A DNA stretch of 57,995 nt, taken from assembly GCF_001461035.1 (NCBI RefSeq), contig NZ_LNAM01000079.1, positions 1 through 57,995 of the forward strand, in the 5' to 3' direction. Source of the DNA: Acetivibrio ethanolgignens. Lineage in GTDB: Bacteria > Bacillota > Clostridia > Lachnospirales > Lachnospiraceae. Numbering within the stretch: position 1 is the stretch's first letter; every line of letters begins with the position of its first letter. This document shows positions 7,645-17,143 of this stretch, one piece after another. The notes below the pieces were generated by a model. It saw only the letters and a program-made list of their open reading frames with translations, did not search any database and was not told where the DNA came from. A program made the position numbers and the translations under genes.

Positions 7645-9383
7645 GCAATCGCCTCCCTTCCATAATCCTCCAGCTTTTTCTGCTCCGCATACATCTTAAA
7701 ATATCCCCCCTGCTTCTCACAAAGCTCTGTGTGTGTTCCTGCCTCCTTTATCCGTCCCCCCTCCAGAACATAAATCATTTCTGCACTGGTAATATTGGCC
7801 AGCCGGTGGGAAATCACCACTACCGCCTTGGTCTTTGCAAGCTCCCGTACGACCTCCATAATCCGGTCTTCACTTTCACTATCTACATTTGAGGTAGCTT
7901 CATCAAAAATATAAATATCGCTGTCATGAAGCAGCGCCCTCGCAAGACACAGCCGTTGCTTCTGTCCACCGGACAAATTTGCCGCAGCTTCCGTAAGCTC
8001 CATATCCAGGCCACCGTTCCGGGAAAGCAGCTCCAGCAGCCCTACCCGCTCCAAAGCCTCTGTCATTTCCTTTTCACCGGCTTTGGGATTACCCATACTT
8101 AAATTTTCCCTTACGGTTCCCTCAAAGAGATAGCTGTCATGAGAGACCTTTGTTATTTTCCGCCGCAATGCTTCTTTACTCATTTCACTTATCTTTACGC
8201 CCTCCAGACAGACGCTTCCCTGCTCTGGCTCAAATTCTCCCATCAAAAGAGCAGAAATCGTACTTTTCCCACAGCCGGAAACTCCTGCTAATGCTGTCAT
8301 GCCCTGGGAAGCCACAGTAAGGCTTACTCCATGCAGCACCCTTGTTTCCTCCGTATAGCCAAAGACTACGTCCTTAAGCTCTATTTTATTTCCAACCGGG
8401 ACTTCCTTTTCTCCCAATGACTTCTCTACTGCATCCAATAGCTGGAAAATCTTATTTGCCGCAGCATTTCCATTCATAGCAATATGAAAAAAGGAGCCCA
8501 ACAGCCGCAGAGGGAGGAAAAATTCTGCTGAAATCATAATAATGAAAAAGGCCTGCTCCAGCATAAGTCTTCCCTGTAAAAGCTCAGAAACAGCCAGACC
8601 AATCCCCAATGCCGCACCACCATATGCTGCCAAATCCATGATACTGATGGAATTTAGCTGCATAATCAGCACCCGCATCGTTACCTTACGGAAACGCTCT
8701 GCCTCTTCATCCATTTTTTCAGCATATCGTTCATCCGCCTGATAAATTTTCAGGGTAGTCAAGCCCTGAAGACATTCTAAAAAGGAATCTCCCAGTTCTG
8801 TGTAGGTATTCCAATATTTATTAAGCATCCTTTTAGCAAATTTCTGTACTGCAACAATTGATACGGGAATCAGAGGCACGCAAAGCAGTAGAACCACTGC
8901 CACCTTAAGACTCATGACTCCGGTAATAAGGAACAGAGTCATAGGTGCCAGGAGACTGTAAAAGAACTGCGGTACATACCTTCCAAAATAGATTTCCAGC
9001 TGCTCCACACCCTCTGTACCAATCTGTACAGCCTCAGAGGTTGCAATATACTCCCGGTATCTGCCTCCCAGTCGCAGAAGCTTTTCGTAAATCATCTGCC
9101 GCAGTGTAAGCTTTATCCTTTGAGAAGCTGAAAACGATAGTCTTTCATTTATCTCATTCATTAATGCCCGTATCCAAAAGGCTGCAAATACTGCCAGGAT
9201 AAGCTCCACACCTGAATGCTTTATAGCAGTCTGTCCCTCCTGCCGATACAGCACTCCTACAAAGCAGGACAGCCGGTACACCACCAGCACATTCGCTAGC
9301 AGAATAAACCACTGGCAAAGAACCATCCCGACCACCAGCTTCTGATTTTCTTTAAATTCCTTTAATAATCGTTTATGAAACAC
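7641..9383 (-). CDS. CydD-like ABC transporter, fused permease and ATPase
   Basis: 580 aa: a six-helix exporter-type membrane domain (residues 1-310) and an ATPase domain with Walker A GVSGCGKST, signature LSGGQKQRLCLARAL and Walker B IYIFDEATSNVD. The GTG start (VFHKRLLKEF) is chosen because AGAGGAGGT lies 6 bp ahead; the ATG-initiated frame upstream would overlap DUF454 by about 120 bp. Its heterodimer partner downstream is truncated, so the transporter is probably non-functional unless it homodimerises. Co-transcription with DUF454 and an operator shared with the siderophore operon suggest an iron-related substrate (siderophore or haem); this is inference. Confidence 0.85.
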   Translation of the reverse strand: MFHKRLLKEFKENQKLVVGMVLCQWFILLANVLVVYRLSCFVGVLYRQEGQTAIKHSGVELILAVFAAFWIRALMNEINERLSFSASQRIKLTLRQMIYEKLLRLGGRYREYIATSEAVQIGTEGVEQLEIYFGRYVPQFFYSLLAPMTLFLITGVMSLKVAVVLLLCVPLIPVSIVAVQKFAKRMLNKYWNTYTELGDSFLECLQGLTTLKIYQADERYAEKMDEEAERFRKVTMRVLIMQLNSISIMDLAAYGGAALGIGLAVSELLQGRLMLEQAFFIIMISAEFFLPLRLLGSFFHIAMNGNAAANKIFQLLDAVEKSLGEKEVPVGNKIELKDVVFGYTEETRVLHGVSLTVASQGMTALAGVSGCGKSTISALLMGEFEPEQGSVCLEGVKISEMSKEALRRKITKVSHDSYLFEGTVRENLSMGNPKAGEKEMTEALERVGLLELLSRNGGLDMELTEAAANLSGGQKQRLCLARALLHDSDIYIFDEATSNVDSESEDRIMEVVRELAKTKAVVVISHRLANITSAEMIYVLEGGRIKEAGTHTELCEKQGGYFKMYAEQKKLEDYGREAIA

Positions 9384-9384
9384 G

Positions 9385-9865
<481 letters not shown>

Positions 9866-9885
9866 TGGGTAAATTTATCCACAAA

Positions 9886-9918
9886 AAAACAGCCATGAAA
9901 ATTATCATGACTGTTTTT
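9886..9918 (-). terminator. Terminator of the SLH surface protein gene
   Basis: AAAACAGTCATGA and TCATGGCTGTTTT (minus strand) pair with one wobble around a 6-nt loop, and T7 follows. It lies 20 bp after the SLH gene stop and prevents read-through into the ABC promoter region. Confidence 0.85.
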
Positions 9919-9938
9919 CATCTATTTGCTGCTATCAT

Positions 9939-12900
9939 TTACTGTCCAGTGCCGGTACCTGAAATAGCCTCTACAAAATGCTTCAGAACAGTTGAAAGCT
10001 CAGCACGGGTAAGTATTCCTTGTGGCTCGAAGCTGCTTCCTTCTCTTTCGTTCAGAATACCTGCCATCTGCAGCTTCTTTACTGCTGATTTTGCAGAATT
10101 GCTGATTTTATCCTGGTCAGCAAAGGCCTTTTCTTCGCGAAGCTTTGGCAAATCAAATCCCATGGCTTTTGCATAATTTACCATAATTACCGCCATTTGC
10201 TCATGGGTAATAGTCTTGTTCGGCGCAAAGGTGGTTTTAGTATCTCCCTTAATAATCCCCTTTTTATCTGCCCATACAATATACCCAAAATAACTGGATT
10301 TCGTCTTGACATCGCTAAAGCTACTCTTTTTATATTTGCTAACATCTGCGTTGGCTATCCGGCCAAGAGTTGCCGCCATCAGCTCTTTTGTCACTGCCTT
10401 ATCCGGAGAAAATTCCGTCTTTCCTGTGCCTTCAAGGATACCGCGAGCCGTTACAAACTCAATGCTTTCTTTCGCCCAATGCGTCGTAATATCCTTAAAG
10501 GTTGTTGTGCCCGTCTTATATCCAACGGCAAATTTTGAGAAATGATCTGTCACAAAGCTAATGGCCTTTGCTTCTTCGTTGTAAACAGAATTTGGCATCT
10601 CCTGTGTTTTTCCCTTGTCATTGATGTAGTAGACAACCAGATTACTTGCCTTTTCATTTACACCTAATTTGTAAGGAATAGAAATCTTGACTTTTCCATT
10701 TCCAAAATCGGTGACCTTTTTTCCATTTTTAGCTGTAATGCTGAAATCATAAACAGGCCTCTTGCCTACCTTTTTCTTTGCACTTGCAGATAATGTACTG
10801 TTATCTACCTTGTTTATTGTTGCAGTTACATCCTTATTTACCTGTTTTTGGATTTCCTTCAAAGTATCCCTATCCAGCGTAATAGTGGAAACATCATTGC
10901 GGATGCTTATTTCCTTGACCTCGTTTTCCACTAGCTCTGAAACTGTAGCTTTTGGCAGATTGAAAGCAAAGTTCTTTGCCTTATCCGTATCTGCCTGTAT
11001 CGTTACCGCGATTTCATCTGCTTCTTTCCCACTCTTTTCTGCTTCTGCCTTCGCCTCTTTGATAGCCTTATTTACCGTAGATTTGCTCAATGTTGCAGTA
11101 GCCTTGCTTCCCTGATAGGTAGCCTTCACTGTGGTGGCAGCAGGCTTTGTCACAGATTCTGGTTTTTCTGTCGCTACAGGCGGAGTCGTACCAGAAGTAT
11201 CATCCTTGGAGGTACTGCCGCCGGATGTGTTTCCACCTCCTCCGGACGTGTTGCCGCCTCCTCCGGATACGTTTCCTCCTCCTGACGTGTTGCCGCCTCC
11301 TCCGGATACGTTTCCTCCTCCGGATGTGTTGCCGCCTCCGGATGTGTTGCCGCCTCCTCCGGATAGGTTTCCTCCTCCGGATGTGCTGCCGCCGCCAGAT
11401 GCACTGTCTCCTCCGGATGTGTTTCCTTCATCAGAAGTGGAAGGGTTAGAATCCTCTACAGGTGTCCCTTTTATCTCACCATTGCCACTGATTTTTCCAA
11501 AATTTTGGATTTTACCATCATTCTTTATGGTTCCATTATTTTCTACAGTTCCACGATTAACCATAGTACCTTCACAAGTTAGAGTAATACCAGCCGGAAT
11601 CGTAAGCCTTTTCGTGTCTGAAATCACCATTGTGAGCCTTTTTGGAAGCACTGGATTTCCCTGGACGTTCCAGTTTCCATCCTCTTGTTTCCAAAGCAAA
11701 TTGTCAAAGGTTTTGGCATTTTCGTTTATTAATTTATTTGATTGTTCTAAATATCCATATCTCTTACCTTGAACTGGGCTATTCTCGCCGCCACCATAGA
11801 TAGTATAGACTGTTGATAATTCTCCAATATTTATATAAGCATTACCCTTGACAGCTTTATCAAATCCTCCGCCATAGACATTCCCCACTTCGCCGCCTGT
11901 CACGGTCACAGAAGCATTGCCTTTGACAGCACCATGCTCGCCACCACCATAGACAGAGGATACCAGACCACCAGTCATTGTAATATTTGTATTCTCTACT
12001 TCGTCCATAGCAGCCCCACCAAAAATGGTGTAGTCCTTTAAATCAGCCGCATCTTGTACTCCCTCTGCGTCTGAATCTAAATCCATATAGCTCCACTTTT
12101 GCCCATCGTAATATTTGATTTTAGTCTCTTTTGTTCCTTCTTTTCCCTCTATGATAATTGGGAAACCGTTGGCATAGATAGTATCTGCTTTTACCATTGG
12201 ACCGTTCTTTGATGACGGACTGCTACCACCGGACTCTGATTCGGGAGGATTGGACTCCTGTTTTTCTCTTGCAATCCACCGGCCATTCTCAAAGCTCATT
12301 CCTATCCTTTGCTGTGTCCTATAAGGCTTAAACATGACTTGTCCCGTACTCTCCACATTCTTAAGTACATTGACATAGGTGTGATCCGGTTCTACCGGAC
12401 CGGATGTCTGCTGATTCAACGTTGTAGTATCCGGAGTTCTCAGCTCAATCTCTCCTGTAAAAAGCCCTCCAATACTCAATTGACCGGTTTTATCAACATA
12501 TAATTGGCTACCCTTTTCTCCTTTTAAGGAAGAAACATCAAACACCTTCTCTTCCTTCGTAAATGAACTCAAGTCCAATGCACCGTTAGATCCAATTTCT
12601 ATTTCTAAGCCTGCTGTTCTGGAGGATAAAGCCTTAGGAATCAGTTTTCCTTCTTTCAGAATCAGCTTACCGATATTGCCCAATTCCATGGTATCATTAC
12701 TTCCGTTGAAAGAGATAGCTACTGTAGCCATATCTCCATCAGAATTTTGCTTTCCATTTATCCGTTTCACGTTTGTATTGACAAGATTAATGGTAACTTT
12801 TTCTGTTACATCGGAGATTCCATCATCAGTTGCTACTCCAGATGCGAATATTTCACCAATATTTTTAACTTTTCCCTCTATTGTGATTTCAGTAGATTTA

Positions 12901-13565
12901 TTCCATTCAGTGTTAAAATTATCACAGCCAGCATAAATATTTCCTATATATGTATCCGCCCCCGTTACAATGATTTCACTTTTATCACCCTGCTGTACAC
13001 TCGTTCCACCTTTCGCACCACCGTAAATATCTACAAGCTTTGTCCCACTTCTATAACCAATATTGTTTAGCTCCAGCTTGTGCCCATTTACAAAAATCCG
13101 ACTAGAGGGATTTGTATAGTTAAAGTCAAAATCCTTTAAGATTACATCGGCGCCGAGAATAATATCGGCTCTACGCACAGTAAAAGGAACCTTTCCTTTT
13201 TCCCCGATTTCTCCTCGTATTGTAACCTTTTTATCAATGAGCAAAGGAACTCCCTGTTCGTCCTCTGGCAAGGTGCTTCCATCATTGGCATAGCCTCCAA
13301 TAACTACATCCGTTGCGCTATTATGGACATACTTAAAAACAATTTCATCGCCATCCTTTGCCTTCGCAAGGGCATATGCTATATCCTCAAAGGGATCATT
13401 ATATTCTCCTGTCGCTTGCATCCCTTTATTTGTTGCATCTCTAAATACATAATATGTATTCGACCCACCACTTTCCGTACTATTGGCAAAAGCCGTACCG
13501 CTTTGAGCTATCATAGCAACAACTAAGAGCAGCGACAAAAGCCTCCATCTCCATGCATTTTTCAT
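9939..13565 (-). CDS. Large SLH-domain surface protein with beta-repeat region
   Basis: 1208 aa. A signal peptide (MKNAWRWRLLSLLLVVAMIA, cut near FANS) is followed by a long beta-rich region. The middle carries repeats of the type VYGGGxxxAVKGNA with VTGGEV, which suggest a right-handed beta-solenoid. Residues about 715-783 are a Gly/Ser/Asn/Thr linker of GGGNTSGGGN units. A beta-sandwich follows (NLVVYYINDKGKTQ, HFSKFAVGY), then three S-layer homology domains from about residue 1020 (FKDITTHWAKESIEF, FSDVKTKSSYFGYIVWADKK, FADQDKISNSAKSAV). SLH domains bind pyruvylated wall polysaccharide, so this is a wall-anchored protein, perhaps an adhesin. It is a single-gene unit with its own terminator. 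Confidence 0.9.
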   Translation of the reverse strand: MKNAWRWRLLSLLLVVAMIAQSGTAFANSTESGGSNTYYVFRDATNKGMQATGEYNDPFEDIAYALAKAKDGDEIVFKYVHNSATDVVIGGYANDGSTLPEDEQGVPLLIDKKVTIRGEIGEKGKVPFTVRRADIILGADVILKDFDFNYTNPSSRIFVNGHKLELNNIGYRSGTKLVDIYGGAKGGTSVQQGDKSEIIVTGADTYIGNIYAGCDNFNTEWNKSTEITIEGKVKNIGEIFASGVATDDGISDVTEKVTINLVNTNVKRINGKQNSDGDMATVAISFNGSNDTMELGNIGKLILKEGKLIPKALSSRTAGLEIEIGSNGALDLSSFTKEEKVFDVSSLKGEKGSQLYVDKTGQLSIGGLFTGEIELRTPDTTTLNQQTSGPVEPDHTYVNVLKNVESTGQVMFKPYRTQQRIGMSFENGRWIAREKQESNPPESESGGSSPSSKNGPMVKADTIYANGFPIIIEGKEGTKETKIKYYDGQKWSYMDLDSDAEGVQDAADLKDYTIFGGAAMDEVENTNITMTGGLVSSVYGGGEHGAVKGNASVTVTGGEVGNVYGGGFDKAVKGNAYINIGELSTVYTIYGGGENSPVQGKRYGYLEQSNKLINENAKTFDNLLWKQEDGNWNVQGNPVLPKRLTMVISDTKRLTIPAGITLTCEGTMVNRGTVENNGTIKNDGKIQNFGKISGNGEIKGTPVEDSNPSTSDEGNTSGGDSASGGGSTSGGGNLSGGGGNTSGGGNTSGGGNVSGGGGNTSGGGNVSGGGGNTSGGGGNTSGGSTSKDDTSGTTPPVATEKPESVTKPAATTVKATYQGSKATATLSKSTVNKAIKEAKAEAEKSGKEADEIAVTIQADTDKAKNFAFNLPKATVSELVENEVKEISIRNDVSTITLDRDTLKEIQKQVNKDVTATINKVDNSTLSASAKKKVGKRPVYDFSITAKNGKKVTDFGNGKVKISIPYKLGVNEKASNLVVYYINDKGKTQEMPNSVYNEEAKAISFVTDHFSKFAVGYKTGTTTFKDITTHWAKESIEFVTARGILEGTGKTEFSPDKAVTKELMAATLGRIANADVSKYKKSSFSDVKTKSSYFGYIVWADKKGIIKGDTKTTFAPNKTITHEQMAVIMVNYAKAMGFDLPKLREEKAFADQDKISNSAKSAVKKLQMAGILNEREGSSFEPQGILTRAELSTVLKHFVEAISGTGTGQ
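11218..11435 (-). repeat. Coding minisatellite for Gly-rich linker
   Basis: Imperfect tandem units of 15-24 bp (plus-strand form TCCTCCGGATGTGTTGCCGCC and variants) encode GGGNTSGGGN-type linker. The variants (GATGTG, GATACG, GACGTG) show that the array has expanded and drifted. Length change here would alter the spacing between the solenoid and the wall anchor. Confidence 0.85.
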
Positions 13566-13777
13566 AAAATTTCCTCCTTATTAATGTAATACTTCCCTGT
13601 GCTTCTCCTGAAAAATATTTTCTTTAAAAATAATAACATATATTTCTCACTGCAACAAGGGATTTAAGAAAATTTTCCCAGAATCTTTTCTTCTTGAATA
13701 ATCTGAAGCAGTGAACTATAATGATACTGAAGATAATGGAAGCTATTTGACTGTTTTATGTTTTATGGAGTAAAGAT

Positions 13778-14125
13778 ATGATTAACGTTCTATTTTTAAT
13801 ATCTGCCAGCATATTAATGCTTTATAATCTGCTGTATGTGATTTACAAATTTTACAAATGGCCTGCTTTAGAGGAACTTTGCACAAAATACCCACGACTA
13901 AGGAAAATGGGATTTTTGTATGTCTTTCTTTTGATAAGCTTTTTTGCAGGATATACAGCGATAACGGTTTTATGGACTATAAAAGACTCCCACCAGGTAA
14001 GTGAAACAAGTATTATTGCACAGATTTTATTTTGGGGAGCTGTCTTCGTCAAAATAAGCAATAACAATCTGTTTCTTTTTTTCAATCCTTTGAGCATGAT
14101 AAAATGTACCAGATTTCTAATCTGA
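13778..14125 (+). pseudogene. N-terminal membrane part of split PAS-GGDEF protein
   Basis: The frame encodes two membrane helices separated by a basic loop (KYPRLRKMGFLYVFLLISFF) and ends in unrelated sequence after QILFWGAVFVKISNN. The downstream PAS-GGDEF frame begins only at 14104, in a different frame. A run of seven T (14076-14082) sits at the break. Adding one T would join KISNNNLFLFF to QSFEHDKMYQISNLT and give one protein of about 395 aa with membrane anchor, PAS and GGDEF. I therefore read this as the 5' half of one gene. Confidence 0.7.
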
Positions 14126-14964
14126 CAATGTCTCTGGAGGGATACATTAACAGTATTCCTGGAGGTGTACATCATTGCGTAATGGAGCCGGAATTCTCCG
14201 TTGCCTATGTAAGCGATGGATTTACAAATATTACTGGTTATAGTATTGATGATATAAATTCCCTGTTTCATGGAAAATACATAGAAATCTGCTATGATGC
14301 TGATGACCGAAATATACTTAATTCTGCAATTAACCATATTTTAGCAAATATTTCATCCACAACCATTGTCTATAAAATACGGCATAAGGATGGGCATTCC
14401 ATATGGGTATCTGAAACCATGAAAGCTGTTAAGGATTCCCTGGGAGCGACACATATATTTGCTGTGTTGACTGATATTACTTTGGAAAAGAACCAGGCTG
14501 ATATTGACGGGCTTACCGGACTGCTAAATAAAAGAACCTTTTGTACCGCAGTAAAGGACTATTTATCCTCTCACCCTGATGAAACTATAGGTTTGTTTAT
14601 GATTGATCTTGATAATTTTAAAACTGTAAATGATACTCTGGGACATCCTATAGGTGATACTGCACTTATCAAAACAGCAGAATTCCTGCGTTTTGCATTC
14701 TCCGAAAAGGACTGCCTGATTGGACGTGTCGGAGGTGACGAATTCATGATTCTTGTGAAAGATGTCATCTCTAAGGAAGAGCTTCATGAGCTGCAAAATA
14801 GCGTATATCAGGATTTCAAAATATTACTACCTGATATACCTCAAACACCCCCGCTTTCCGGAAGCATTGGATATGTTTTTGCCCACTGCTCTGAGAATTT
14901 CGAGGACATCTATCATAAAGCAGACCAGGCTATGTACCAGGAAAAGTCACGCAGGCATACTTAG
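14104..14964 (+). CDS. PAS-GGDEF diguanylate cyclase (3' part of a frameshifted gene)
   Basis: 286 aa. A PAS domain (YINSIPGGVHHCVMEPEF to FAVLTDITLEKN) is followed by a GGDEF domain. It has DIDGLTGLLNKRTF at the start, FMIDLDNFKTVNDTLGH for metal and nucleotide, and an intact GRVGGDEFMIL active-site loop, so it could make cyclic di-GMP. The RxxD inhibitory site is not conserved (SEKD occupies the place, offset by one residue). There is no convincing ribosome binding site before the ATG at 14104, which fits the idea that it is the continuation of the membrane segment at 13778. If not repaired, expression would need internal initiation. Confidence 0.8.
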   Translation: MYQISNLTMSLEGYINSIPGGVHHCVMEPEFSVAYVSDGFTNITGYSIDDINSLFHGKYIEICYDADDRNILNSAINHILANISSTTIVYKIRHKDGHSIWVSETMKAVKDSLGATHIFAVLTDITLEKNQADIDGLTGLLNKRTFCTAVKDYLSSHPDETIGLFMIDLDNFKTVNDTLGHPIGDTALIKTAEFLRFAFSEKDCLIGRVGGDEFMILVKDVISKEELHELQNSVYQDFKILLPDIPQTPPLSGSIGYVFAHCSENFEDIYHKADQAMYQEKSRRHT

Positions 14965-14986
14965 TCAATAAATGAATAATTTCTTG

Positions 14987-15015
14987 TTGACAACCCAAAG
15001 GATTTATGTTATCCT
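14987..15015 (+). promoter_or_regulatory. Siderophore operon promoter
   Basis: TTGACA (14987-14992), 17-bp spacer, TATCCT (15010-15015). Transcription should begin near 15022, leaving a leader of about 135 nt before the first permease. Confidence 0.75.
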
Positions 15016-15022
15016 ATCAAAA

Positions 15023-15038
15023 GTTAGTTGTTGCTAAT
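15023..15038 (+). promoter_or_regulatory. Operator 1, GTTAG-N6-CTAAT
   Basis: The inverted repeat GTTAGTTGTTGCTAAT lies directly on the predicted transcription start, where a repressor would block the polymerase. Spacing is identical to the sites at 9834 and 15123. Confidence 0.65.
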
Positions 15039-15055
15039 CAATTAAATACGAATGT

Positions 15056-15112
15056 GCATTGCGATAGCATATAAGGCCAGTTCGACCATTATTACTTAGC
15101 AATGCCTTTTTT
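15056..15112 (+). terminator. Leader hairpin with T-run (possible attenuator)
   Basis: GCATTGC (15056-15062) pairs with GCAATGC (15099-15105), followed by CTTTTTT. The loop is about 36 nt and contains a smaller GGCC/GACC pairing. It sits in the leader between two copies of the operator, so it may end a short transcript or form part of a control element. No known riboswitch was recognised. Confidence 0.5.
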
Positions 15113-15118
15113 ATTTCA

Positions 15119-15142
15119 TTAAGTTAGCTATAGCTAACTTAA
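15119..15142 (+). promoter_or_regulatory. Operator 2, 24-bp perfect palindrome
   Basis: TTAAGTTAGCTA is followed directly by its exact reverse complement, giving a 24-bp perfect palindrome with the GTTAG-N6-CTAAC core. It ends 17 bp before the first permease start. The half-site resembles DtxR/IdeR boxes (TTAGGTTAG), but the centre is 5 bp wider, so the regulator is unknown. Confidence 0.75.
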
Positions 15143-15158
15143 TTATATGGAGGTTCTT

Positions 15159-16172
15159 ATGAGAAAATACTTATCGACTATATTCCTAACCCTGGCACTA
15201 CTCCTGACATCCGTCTTTTCTTTGTTTATTGGTGTGATAGATGTCAGTATTCCCGACCTTGTATCTGGTAGTGCCAGACAGCTGGAGCTGCTTCTGATTT
15301 CCAGACTGCCACGTCTTCTTGCTATTCTTTGTACGGGAATCGGAATGAGCGTGGCCGGTCTTATTATGCAACAGCTGTGTATGAATAAATTCGTATCACC
15401 TACCACTGGTGCAACTATCTCATCTGCACAGCTTGGCATCCTTTTGGCATTGGTATTTATGCCATCCTCCACGCTTGTAAGCCGGGCAGTTTTTTCTGCT
15501 GTCTGTGCTGTAATTGGAACCTGGATCTTTATATGGTTTATCCAGCAGATTCATTTTAAAGACCCCGTTATGGTTCCTCTGGTAGGAATCATGTTCGGTA
15601 ACGTAATAGGAGGAATTACCAGCTATATTGCATATAAGCACGAGATGACACAGGCACTCTCCAGCTGGCTGACAGGCAGCTTTTCCACCATACTGCGTGG
15701 AAGATATGAAATTGTATGGCTGACAGTTCCCCTGGTTATTCTTGCATTCCTTTTTGCCAATCACTTTAATATTGTTGGTATGGGAAGGGACTTCTCCCAA
15801 AATCTAGGGGTCAATTACAATCTGGTACTGTTTTTAGGTCTGACGATTGCTGCTATGATTACTGCTAGCATAGTCGTTGTTGTGGGAAGCATCTCTTATA
15901 TTGGTCTGATTGTTCCTAACCTCATTTCCCTATTCAAGGGAGATAAAATTCGTGGAGCACTGATAGATACCGCTCTGTTTGGAGCCTTATTTGTACTGCT
16001 CTGCGATATAGCCGGCCGCATCATCATTATACCCTATGAGCTTCCAATTGAGCTGATTATCGGGATTATCGGAAGCCTTATTTTCATTATGCTGCTGATA
16101 TACCGGTTAAATCATGGTCGAAAAGCAATCCACCGCTTTTCTTTTTTCAGAGCACAGAAGGGAGGAAGGTAG
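15159..16172 (+). CDS. Siderophore ABC transporter permease 1 (FecCD family)
   Basis: 337 aa with about nine or ten membrane helices and FecCD landmarks: LPRLLAILCTGIGMSVAGLI at the start, then GSISYIGLIVPNLISLFKGD, which contacts the ATPase. It resembles YclN/FatD/CeuB-type catecholate siderophore permeases. The start at 15159 follows GGAGG by 5 bp; an upstream in-frame ATG (15147) overlaps that site and is less likely. It is the first gene of a four-gene uptake operon with all parts present; the second permease starts 2 nt after its stop. Confidence 0.9.
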   Translation: MRKYLSTIFLTLALLLTSVFSLFIGVIDVSIPDLVSGSARQLELLLISRLPRLLAILCTGIGMSVAGLIMQQLCMNKFVSPTTGATISSAQLGILLALVFMPSSTLVSRAVFSAVCAVIGTWIFIWFIQQIHFKDPVMVPLVGIMFGNVIGGITSYIAYKHEMTQALSSWLTGSFSTILRGRYEIVWLTVPLVILAFLFANHFNIVGMGRDFSQNLGVNYNLVLFLGLTIAAMITASIVVVVGSISYIGLIVPNLISLFKGDKIRGALIDTALFGALFVLLCDIAGRIIIIPYELPIELIIGIIGSLIFIMLLIYRLNHGRKAIHRFSFFRAQKGGR

Positions 16173-16173
16173 T

Positions 16174-17142
16174 GTGAGCAGGACTTCAAAAAAATTTATC
16201 CTTTTGTTTGTACTGACTTTGCTTGCTGTCATTCTCTACATGACCGTCAATGTCCGTTTTGACAAGCCAAAGCTTTTTGCTTATGCTATGGAGCTTCGCT
16301 CAGTAAAGATAACTGTTATGCTTCTTGTAGCCTTTGCAATCGGTGCTGCTTCTTTAGTGTTTCAGTCTATAATAAACAACACCATTGTAACCCCCTGCCT
16401 GCTTGGTATGAATTCTCTGTACAGCCTGATACATACTGCCGTAGCTTTTTTTCTAGGTACCGGAAGTATTCTTGTTCAAAATGAAAAACTTGCCTTTGCA
16501 GTGGATTTAGGTATTATGGGAAGTGCTGCCACCTTTATTTACAGCTACATGTTTAAAAAAACGAAATACAATGTTCTTTATGTCCTGCTGATTGGTACTG
16601 TATTGACTTCCTTCTTTTCTAGTATCCAAAGCTCTCTGGTCAGAGCCATGGATCCAAATGAATACGAAACCCTGTTGACTGCTTTGGTGGCGAGCTTTAA
16701 CAACATAAATGAGGAAATCCTACTTTTTTCAGCCCTCCTGATGGCTGCCGTTGTCTTTGCTCTAAGAAAGGATCTGGCTGTTTTAGATGTCATTACATTG
16801 GGAAAGGATCAAGCCATCAATCTCGGTATTGATTACGATAAAGTCATCCGGCATCTGCTTTTAGGTGTTGTTTTGTTTATCTCCATTGCTACTGCTTTAG
16901 TAGGTCCTGTTTCCTTTCTGGGTCTGATTATCGCCAACCTGGCCCGTCAGATTTTTAAAACCTACAGACATAGCCAGCTGATTTTGGCTGCTTCCTTGAT
17001 CGGTATGCTTTTACTGATTGCCGGACAGCTGATTGTAGAACAGTTTTATGCCTATGCCATTCCTATCAGTGTTTTTATCAGCACCGGCGGTGGCTTGTAT
17101 TTCTTATATCTTTTATTTGCACAAAGAAGGAGGACAAAATAA
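16174..17142 (+). CDS. Siderophore ABC transporter permease 2 (FecCD family)
   Basis: 322 aa, about nine helices, with SVKITVMLLVAFAIGAASLVFQ near the N-terminus and GPVSFLGLIIANLARQIFKT as the ATPase-contact loop. It is the YclO/FatC-type partner of the preceding gene. GTG is chosen as start because GGGAGGAAGG precedes it and it begins right after the previous stop; a longer ATG frame would overlap permease 1 by about 60 bp. The two permeases would form the heterodimeric channel for ferric siderophore. Confidence 0.9.
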   Translation: MSRTSKKFILLFVLTLLAVILYMTVNVRFDKPKLFAYAMELRSVKITVMLLVAFAIGAASLVFQSIINNTIVTPCLLGMNSLYSLIHTAVAFFLGTGSILVQNEKLAFAVDLGIMGSAATFIYSYMFKKTKYNVLYVLLIGTVLTSFFSSIQSSLVRAMDPNEYETLLTALVASFNNINEEILLFSALLMAAVVFALRKDLAVLDVITLGKDQAINLGIDYDKVIRHLLLGVVLFISIATALVGPVSFLGLIIANLARQIFKTYRHSQLILAASLIGMLLLIAGQLIVEQFYAYAIPISVFISTGGGLYFLYLLFAQRRRTK

Positions 17143-17143
17143 T

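Noticed and set aside
11218-11435. CRISPR-like repeats in the Gly-rich stretch
   Set aside because: Units are contiguous, in frame and encode GGGNTSGGGN linkers of the SLH protein; there are no unique spacers.
11131-11772. Plus-strand Pro-rich open frame opposite the Gly-rich linker
   Set aside because: It is the mirror of the Gly-rich coding repeat, has no ribosome binding site and no family resemblance.
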